From Nanobdellota archaeon (GTDB lineage: Archaea > Nanobdellota > Nanobdellia > Pacearchaeales > GW2011-AR1), in contig JAHISS010000006.1 of the NCBI GenBank assembly GCA_018817905.1, forward strand, positions 1 to 9,504: a stretch of 9,504 nucleotides of DNA, read 5' to 3'. The notes under the pieces were generated by a model. It saw only the letters and a program-made list of their open reading frames with translations. It made no database searches and was not told where the DNA came from. Every line of letters begins with the position of its first letter. The stretch's first letter is position 1. Of this stretch, positions 1 through 4,044 are shown in pieces. A program made the translations under genes and the position numbers.

Positions 1-173
1 AAGTTTTCCTGATTGAAACTTCAATCTTTTTTTTTAAATCTCTGTTTGCTCGAAGGCGTATGCGCATTTTCGTAAGCCAAAAGCCTGCGTTCGAGTTGAT
101 TAACTTTAGTTTGAAGATATTCAATCAATTTATCTTTCCTTTCAATTATTTTTTCATATTCCTCTTTTTCCAT
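1..173 (-). CDS. N-terminal part of an IS66-like transposase, cut by the window edge
   Basis: An ATG at 173-171 on the minus strand opens a 50-codon frame that stops at 21-23. Its first ~32 residues are a charged, leucine-rich helix of the kind found at the N-terminus of IS66-type transposases. The motif LLAYENAHTPSSKQRFKKK (residues 31-49) closely resembles the family's conserved YENPHTPPS-x-x-R segment. The stop follows a run of nine A's on the coding strand (T's at 27-35). Reading on in the -1 frame from that run gives an open frame to base 1 (residues RLKFQSGKL), rich in the K/S/G residues expected next. So this is either a programmed -1 slippage or a frameshifted remnant. The catalytic DDE region would lie outside the window. 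The family call rests on recalled motif similarity only. Terminal inverted repeats of the element were not identified between 174 and 264. Confidence 0.6.
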
Positions 174-242
174 TTAGGAATATGATTTTTAGAGATAAAC
201 TAATTTTCGGTTTTGGATTCTGTTAGCAGATACAAACAACAC

Positions 243-256
243 AAATATTTATATAA
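243..256 (+). promoter_or_regulatory. TATA box of the secreted membrane protein gene, leaderless
   Basis: AAATATTTATATAA is a good archaeal TATA element. Its centre lies about 26 bases before the ATG at 277, which places the predicted transcript start on or next to the start codon. This is the expected geometry of a leaderless mRNA and supports ATG 277 as the start. Confidence 0.65.
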
Positions 257-276
257 TTCCTGCCTTGTCAATTTTC

Positions 277-1653
277 ATGAGAAAAATACTTTTTATATTC
301 CTGGCTGTGGTAGTGGTTTTGGTTTTTAGCCAGGGAGTTTTAGCTGAGGGGAATTTGAGCGTTGAAAAAATACCTGTCATGGATGTCGTAATTGCTGAAC
401 TTGACAAGCCGGCAGTTTACGAACTTGTCATAAACAACAGCGGGGAGCAAGACAGCTTTGAGATTTATACTCTTGTCGGAGTGCGGATAGAACCGAAAGG
501 AAGTTTTGTGGTTTCGCCTGGGGAGACGAGGATTGAAATTCAGGCTTTTATGGGCGAAGAGATAAGAAAAGAAAAAAATGGTTTTTTGTATTTTGAATAT
601 CAGATGAAAGGAAAGAATTTCGGAATTTTTAAGGACAAGCTTCTTGTTAGAATAGTTAGATTGGCAGATGTTCTTGAAATTGGCGCAGAGCCGCTGCATC
701 CTGAAGATTCAAAGGCAGAGATTATTGTTAAGAATTTGGAAAATATTGAACTTGAAAATGTTACGGTGGAATTTGATTCTGCTTTCTTCTCGGCGACAGA
801 AAGTGTTTCGCTGGAGCCGTATGGCGAGGCAAGGGTTGAGGTAGAGCTGAATAAAGAAGAACTCGAAAAAATAATTGCAGGGCCTTACATTATTTCTGCA
901 AATGTTAGGTTAGAAGATGCTGAAGAGAGTTTTGAAGGAGTTATAGAATTTTTGGAAAAAGAAGGAACTTCTGTCAGGGAATTTTCCGAGGGTTTTGTTG
1001 TTAGGAAAACAGTTTCTGAAAAAACAAACGAGGGGAACACAGTGGCGAAAGCAAGAATAGAAGTCAAGAAAGATATTGTGTCGAGGCTTTTCACGACGAC
1101 TTCTCTGGAGCCGGCAAGTGTTGAAAGAGAAGGCCTTTTCGTAGTTTATTCGTGGGAGAAGGAATTGAAGCCCGGAGAAACATTGGTTGTTGAGTCGAAG
1201 ACGAATTACACTTTTCCTTTTGTCTTGGTGATTTTGGTGGTTTTGATTGGTGGTTTTGTTTGGGTTTATTCAATGAAGGCTGTTTCTTTGAGCAAGAAGG
1301 TTTCACTTGTTCGGACGAAGGGCGGCGAGTTTGCTTTGAAAGTTAAACTTCGTGTCAAGGCGCGCAGGAATGTTGACAAAGTTCAGATTGTTGATTCTGT
1401 TCCGAGGATGACGAAATTGTTTGATAGTTTTGGAAAAAAGCCGGACAAAATAGACAAGCTCACGCGGAGGTTGTTCTGGGATGTCGGGAGTTTGACAAAA
1501 GGCGAAGTCCAGATTTATTCTTACATAATTTATTCTAAGATGAACATCGTTGGGAGATTTGAACTTTCTCCTGCTTTGGTTTCGTTTGAGAAGGATGGCC
1601 GAAGGAAAGGGGTTTTGTCTAATAGGGCGTTTTTTGCGGCGGAGAAGGATTAG
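277..1653 (+). CDS. Secreted, single-helix membrane protein with beta-sandwich ectodomain and DUF11-like C-terminal domain
   Basis: Read from ATG 277 the product has 458 residues. A TTG 12 bases upstream is in frame, but the TATA spacing favours the ATG. Residues 1-24 are a signal peptide (two basic residues, long hydrophobic core, VLA before the likely cleavage site). Residues ~25-308 are beta-rich, with patterns such as VINNSGEQDSF and KPGETL that recall Ig-like/CARDB/NEW3 extracellular domains. One membrane helix spans about 313-332 and is followed by a basic stretch (residues 333-355), so the C-terminus should be cytoplasmic. The last ~110 residues carry VQIVDSVPRM and LFWDVGSLTKGE, which resemble the D-x-x-P and W-x-x-G-x-L-x-x-G-E signature of DUF11 repeats. 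That fold is normally extracellular, so its position after the helix is odd. No enzyme motif is visible. The gene stands alone, and I would not assign a function. Confidence 0.85.
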   Translation: MRKILFIFLAVVVVLVFSQGVLAEGNLSVEKIPVMDVVIAELDKPAVYELVINNSGEQDSFEIYTLVGVRIEPKGSFVVSPGETRIEIQAFMGEEIRKEKNGFLYFEYQMKGKNFGIFKDKLLVRIVRLADVLEIGAEPLHPEDSKAEIIVKNLENIELENVTVEFDSAFFSATESVSLEPYGEARVEVELNKEELEKIIAGPYIISANVRLEDAEESFEGVIEFLEKEGTSVREFSEGFVVRKTVSEKTNEGNTVAKARIEVKKDIVSRLFTTTSLEPASVEREGLFVVYSWEKELKPGETLVVESKTNYTFPFVLVILVVLIGGFVWVYSMKAVSLSKKVSLVRTKGGEFALKVKLRVKARRNVDKVQIVDSVPRMTKLFDSFGKKPDKIDKLTRRLFWDVGSLTKGEVQIYSYIIYSKMNIVGRFELSPALVSFEKDGRRKGVLSNRAFFAAEKD

Positions 1654-1720
1654 GGTTTTGCGAGAGATGGGGTTGATGTGAGGGGATTAAAGACTTCTAT
1701 GATTGGTTAGTCTTGAGGAT

Positions 1721-1772
1721 TAATGCTCCCACGAGATATTTAACCTAAGGTTAATGTTAGCACGAGAAATTT
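1721..1772 (+). repeat. Imperfect 21-base direct repeat flanking a palindrome
   Basis: TAATGCTCCCACGAGATATTT (1721-1741) and TAATGTTAGCACGAGAAATTT (1752-1772) match at 17 of 21 positions with a 31-base period. The palindrome TTAACCT-A-AGGTTAA (1740-1754) bridges the two copies. Nothing in the 278 bases between 1654 and 1931 looks coding, so this is non-coding repeat architecture. Confidence 0.55.
1740..1766 (+). repeat. Outer inverted repeat, left copy
   Basis: The reverse complement of this 27-base stretch matches 3954-3980 at 21 of 27 positions, including the 12-base core TTAACCTTAGGT and the hexamer TGCTAA. The copy begins with a perfect 7-base-arm palindrome, TTAACCT-A-AGGTTAA. The pair encloses the AT-rich cassette. 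It could be the footprint of a recombinase, a regulatory site, or the end of an older element. Confidence 0.6.
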
Positions 1773-1794
1773 GAATGGTTTATCGACGATAAGG

Positions 1795-1841
1795 TTTTTT
1801 CATCAAAAAAGTTAGCAGTTTATAATGATTTTTATTTTTTT
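1795..1841 (+). terminator. T-rich tracts, likely archaeal terminator region
   Basis: A run of six T's (1795-1800), CATC and a run of six A's (1805-1810) can fold into a weak A-T hairpin. TTTTTATTTTTTT follows at 1829-1841. Archaeal RNA polymerase terminates at T-rich tracts, and this is the first strong one after the gene ending at 1653. It also separates that gene from the AT-rich cassette. Confidence 0.4.
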
Positions 1842-1846
1842 AGAGC

Positions 1847-1878
1847 TGGTTAAACGCCCCCGCATTTTTCCTAAATTT
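1847..1878 (+). repeat. Inner boundary repeat, left copy (TGGTTAAACGCCCCCGC...)
   Basis: GTTAAACGCCCCC at 1849-1861 recurs in direct orientation at 3842, and both copies are followed 21-24 bases later by CCTAAA(AA)TTT. The 17-mer TGGTTAAACGCCCCCGC (1847-1863) also recurs inverted at 3901-3917 with one mismatch. A G/C tract is conspicuous in this AT-rich setting. It marks the sharp left edge of the cassette, 83 bases before the first gene. Confidence 0.65.
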
Positions 1879-1890
1879 GAGTAGAAAGAC

Positions 1891-1900
1891 TTAAATATAT
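1891..1900 (+). promoter_or_regulatory. TATA box of the cassette operon
   Basis: TTAAATATAT, centred near 1896, predicts a transcript start near 1922, ten bases before the ATG at 1932. It is the only clear promoter for the four overlapping genes, so they are probably one transcript. Confidence 0.55.
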
Positions 1901-1915
1901 CAATTACTAATAATT

Positions 1916-1927
1916 ATTAATATTAAT
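1916..1927 (+). promoter_or_regulatory. Perfect 12-base palindrome, candidate operator for the RHH protein
   Basis: ATTAATATTAAT is a perfect palindrome ending four bases before the RHH start codon and centred on the predicted transcript start. RHH repressors commonly bind palindromes over their own promoter. The weakness is that perfect A/T palindromes arise easily in such AT-rich DNA. Confidence 0.35.
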
Positions 1928-1931
1928 TAAT

Positions 1932-2228
1932 ATGGTAAAAAACAAACTAGTTGGCATCTATCTTGAAAATGAAATGCTCAAAAGATTAATTGAAATAGCA
2001 AAAGAGCAAGGTATTGATAAATCTGCTGTGATTAAACAAGCAATACAAGAATTTATTGATAATATTGATGATAAGATGGACAAATATTTTATTGAAGATT
2101 ATATTAATCTAAAAATAACTGAGAATGAATTAAAAGAAAGATTTGAATGGAAAGAAATTCCAAAAGATATTCAAGAGGCAAGAAAAGAGATTTTAAGTAA
2201 AATTAAGCAAGAGGCGAAAGTAAAATGA
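1932..2228 (+). CDS. Ribbon-helix-helix (CopG/MetJ-like) DNA-binding protein
   Basis: A 98-residue protein. Residues ~4-11 (NKLVGIYL) form the expected DNA-contacting beta-strand. Residues 12-26 form helix 1 and DKSAVIKQAIQEFID (29-43) forms helix 2, the classic RHH layout. The second half (~44-98) is highly charged and helical, with ITENELKERFEW resembling the antitoxin-like tails of CopG proteins, and could bind a partner. It is the first gene of the cassette, and its stop codon overlaps the next start as ATGA. Its likely role is a dimeric autorepressor at the palindrome just upstream; an antitoxin-like partner role for the downstream products is possible. Codon use is AT-rich, like the rest of the cassette. 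The RHH fold is a fairly safe call; regulatory targets are inferred. Confidence 0.8.
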   Translation: MVKNKLVGIYLENEMLKRLIEIAKEQGIDKSAVIKQAIQEFIDNIDDKMDKYFIEDYINLKITENELKERFEWKEIPKDIQEARKEILSKIKQEAKVK

Positions 2229-2320
2229 ATTGGTTGTGGTTTTTTACGATTGGATTAATATGTATAGGGTTAGTAATTTATAATTTAGTTAAATCTAAAA
2301 ATAGAAGAAAAAGAAGATGA
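2225..2320 (+). CDS. 31-residue single-helix membrane peptide
   Basis: ATG 2225 overlaps the RHH stop by ATGA, and the frame ends at 2320, overlapping the next ATG at 2317 in the same way. The product (31 residues) starts MNWLWFFTIGLICIGLVIYN, a single membrane helix of ~18 residues, then a strongly basic tail ending KNRRKRR. By the positive-inside rule the tail is cytoplasmic. A GAGG stretch lies about 12 bases before the start. Support comes from the exact ATGA junctions on both sides and the coherent membrane-peptide composition. No family is recognised. It could be a toxin-like peptide, a subunit of the downstream membrane nuclease, or a localisation factor for it. Confidence 0.65.
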   Translation: MNWLWFFTIGLICIGLVIYNLVKSKNRRKRR

Positions 2321-3648
2321 AAAAAATTTTATTATTTTTATTTATGTTTATATTTTTATTGAGTTATGTTTCGGCATTAGAATGTGAATATAAGGTTAAC
2401 GAAACTTATCAAGAATTTGGGAATTATCTTTTTGATTCAAATGGAGATTATTTTGGAGAACCTTTAATTTTAAAAGATTTTGTTAGTGAATATATGAATC
2501 TTGAAGGGTGTAGTCCTGTTCCTTCTTTCAAAATATATAATCAATATGATTTTCCCGTAAATTTGCATATTGTTTATACTTTGTTCCACCCAAGAATTAA
2601 CACCTATTATCCTGAATCCGAGAGAAAGATGGAGTCAGAAATTGAGATAGCTCCCTATTCTGAGGAAAGAATAGATTCTACTTGTTTAGATATCGGAACA
2701 AATCAAATTCTTGAAGAAAGTATTTCTTATACAATTACTGGAGAAAAAGAATTAATCTTAAAAAAAGGAAATAGACAAATGCAAAGAGAAATTTGTAAAA
2801 TCTGCCCTAGTGGTAAACAATGTTTGAATGATAATTCTTTATGTAATTCTGATAATGAATGCGGTTCTTTAATCTGCAATATTGCAGGTTTTTGCGGGAA
2901 TACAAAAGTTATGACCTGCCCAAATGGTTTAATGAATTGTAACAACCAAAGTTGTTTATATCCATCAATAAAAGAATCAGGAGAAGGTTATTCTTGTGTC
3001 TGGGAATGTAAAAGTGGTTCGGGGAAATCTGGGATTTGTGAAAGGGATTTTAGAGAAAATTTAATATTTCTTGTTTTTATACTGATAGGGTTAGGAATTG
3101 GACTTTATTTTATATTTAAATCATTTTATAAAAAAAGCTGGGAGAAAGAAGAAAGTAGAATCATAAAAGAAGCTGAAGAAAAAGCCGAAGAAATAATTAG
3201 CTCAGCTAAGAATAAATTAAAAAGACTTAGTGATGAAATTGAGAAATCTGAAAAATTAAAGACGGAAATCAACTCCCTAAAAAGAGGAAGTATAGAAGCA
3301 AGAAAAATAAAAAAAGAATTGGAAGAAACTAACGAATCAATTCAAAAAGAGAGAATAAGACAAAAAGAAGAAATTGACAATACTTTGGAAGCATATGGAA
3401 AGAGATATGGTCATAGGTTTGTATTAGATAATAAAGGGTATATAAGATTTGCTAAAGGATTTATTAGTGCAGGTATTGGGGGATATTTACATAGGTGGAT
3501 ATATAAGAATGCTCATGGGAAAATAAACGATGGATATGAAATTCATCATAAGGATTTTAATAAATTTAATAATGAAATAAACAATCTTGAAGAACTAACT
3601 CCTAAAGAACATCAAGACAAACATCTTAATAGGCATAGATACACATGA
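2317..3648 (+). CDS. Membrane-anchored protein: Cys-rich ectodomain, one helix, coiled coil and C-terminal HNH nuclease domain
   Basis: A 443-residue multidomain protein. Residues 1-20 are a signal peptide (KK then a Leu/Phe core, VSA). Residues ~21-155 are an outer domain with three cysteines (23, 65, 123). Residues 160-241 hold 13 cysteines in spacings suggesting two or three small disulfide-knot modules. The membrane helix is at ~249-268, followed by basic residues (KSFYKKSW), so the C-terminus is cytoplasmic. Residues ~272-368 are a long charged coiled coil. The end (~392-436) matches the HNH_3-type pattern of HNH endonucleases: LHRW with His392, then IHHKDFNKFNNEINNLEELT with His410-His411, Asn418/Asn423, and EH at 431-432. 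These are the expected metal and catalytic positions. ATGA overlaps join it to both neighbours. Predicted action: an outside signal controls a DNA-cutting domain inside. The domain order is seen; the activity is inferred. I know of no named family with this architecture. Confidence 0.8.
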   Translation: MKKILLFLFMFIFLLSYVSALECEYKVNETYQEFGNYLFDSNGDYFGEPLILKDFVSEYMNLEGCSPVPSFKIYNQYDFPVNLHIVYTLFHPRINTYYPESERKMESEIEIAPYSEERIDSTCLDIGTNQILEESISYTITGEKELILKKGNRQMQREICKICPSGKQCLNDNSLCNSDNECGSLICNIAGFCGNTKVMTCPNGLMNCNNQSCLYPSIKESGEGYSCVWECKSGSGKSGICERDFRENLIFLVFILIGLGIGLYFIFKSFYKKSWEKEESRIIKEAEEKAEEIISSAKNKLKRLSDEIEKSEKLKTEINSLKRGSIEARKIKKELEETNESIQKERIRQKEEIDNTLEAYGKRYGHRFVLDNKGYIRFAKGFISAGIGGYLHRWIYKNAHGKINDGYEIHHKDFNKFNNEINNLEELTPKEHQDKHLNRHRYT

Positions 3649-3842
3649 AAATTGAAAAAATATTTGAGATTATCGGATTAATTTTCTTGGCGATAGCCAT
3701 CCCCTCAATTGATGCTTTAGTATCTATAGAATTTGGAAAGATTGTTGGAGGATTTTATGGTTTTTTATTCTTTTTAATAGCAATTATCGCGACTATTGGA
3801 CCTTGGATTAAAATATATAAAAAGATAAAAAAATTAAGATAG
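3645..3842 (+). CDS. 65-residue protein with two membrane helices
   Basis: ATG 3645 overlaps the stop of the HNH gene by ATGA, so translation is probably coupled. Helices are predicted at ~6-26 and ~33-55, joined by a short loop. The tail KIYKKIKKLR is strongly basic and the N-terminus MKIEK is moderately so, which suggests both ends are cytoplasmic. No catalytic motif is visible and no family is recognised. The size and shape would suit an immunity or holin-like protein, or a small subunit of the HNH membrane protein. The TAG stop touches the boundary repeat at 3842, so this is the last gene of the cassette. Confidence 0.7.
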   Translation: MKIEKIFEIIGLIFLAIAIPSIDALVSIEFGKIVGGFYGFLFFLIAIIATIGPWIKIYKKIKKLR

Positions 3843-3877
3843 TTAAACGCCCCCCGAATCTTGTACCTAAAAATTTT
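3842..3877 (+). repeat. Inner boundary repeat, right direct copy
   Basis: GTTAAACGCCCCCCG starts on the last base of the preceding stop codon, and CCTAAAAATTTT follows at 3866-3877. It is the direct counterpart of 1849-1878, with one extra C. Together with 3901-3916 it can also pair as a stem (GTTAAACGC... with ...GCGTTTAAC) around a ~45-base loop, which could serve as an RNA end or a recombination site. Confidence 0.6.
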
Positions 3878-3900
3878 ATATTCGCTGTGTAAACACCCTT

Positions 3901-3917
3901 GCGGGAGCGTTTAACCA
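3901..3917 (-). repeat. Inner boundary repeat, right inverted copy
   Basis: GCGGGAGCGTTTAACCA is the reverse complement of TGGTTAAACGCTCCCGC and matches 1847-1863 at 16 of 17 positions. It is the likely right terminal inverted repeat of the cassette. A degenerate fourth copy in plus orientation, GGTAACACACCCCCCCGAAG, lies at 3975-3994. Confidence 0.6.
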
Positions 3918-3953
3918 AATTTAGCATAATTCGGGCTTATTTTCACACATAAA

Positions 3954-3980
3954 GTCATGCTAATGTTAACCTTAGGTAAC
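3954..3980 (-). repeat. Outer inverted repeat, right copy
   Basis: GTCATGCTAATGTTAACCTTAGGTAAC is the inverted partner of 1740-1766, with core TTAACCTTAGGT. Its own palindrome has lost one base relative to the left copy. It lies in the ~200-base convergent gap between the plus-strand cassette and the minus-strand Cdc48 operon. I see no gene in this gap and no convincing T-rich terminator for the minus-strand operon. Confidence 0.55.
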
Positions 3981-4044
3981 ACACCCCCCCGAAGCAGATA
4001 ACTTTTTGGTTCAACTTCCTGTTGATTCTTTGAGTTTTGTAGAC

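Larger units (their letters stand above)
1847..3917 (+). mobile_element. AT-rich four-gene cassette bounded by inverted 17-mers, putative mobile island
   Basis: The segment begins and ends with inverted copies of TGGTTAAACGCYCCCGC (1847-1863 and 3901-3917, 16 of 17 identical). Inside lie four co-directional genes overlapping by ATGA. Composition is clearly more AT-rich than both flanks (for example 2281-2340 has only 7 G/C in 60 bases). Codons TTA, AGA, ATA and AAA dominate, while the flanking genes use CTT/TTG, CGA/CGG and AAG freely. These are signs of horizontal acquisition. No transposase or integrase is encoded within it. The HNH domain of the third gene is the only DNA-acting enzyme candidate. 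Exact ends and mobility are inferred. Confidence 0.5.

Noticed and set aside
265..276. TTG at 265 as the start of the secreted protein
   Set aside because: The ATG at 277 fits the TATA spacing for a leaderless transcript and gives a cleaner signal peptide.
340..1306. Minus-strand open frames opposite the secreted membrane protein gene
   Set aside because: They lie within a well-supported gene with signal peptide, helix and promoter, and their products show no recognisable motif.
2317..3648. HNH protein as an ordinary intron or intein homing endonuclease
   Set aside because: It is not inside another gene, has its own signal peptide and membrane helix, and sits in an operon; a role in cassette mobility remains possible but is not shown.
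1849..3917. CRISPR array from the repeated GTTAAACGCCCCC motif
   Set aside because: Only a few copies in mixed orientations with gene-length spacing, no regular spacers and no cas genes.
3980..4044. Rho-independent-style terminator for the Cdc48 operon (TCAAC-TTCCT-GTTGA hairpin near 4011-4025)
   Set aside because: The stem is only five base pairs and no T-run follows on the minus strand.
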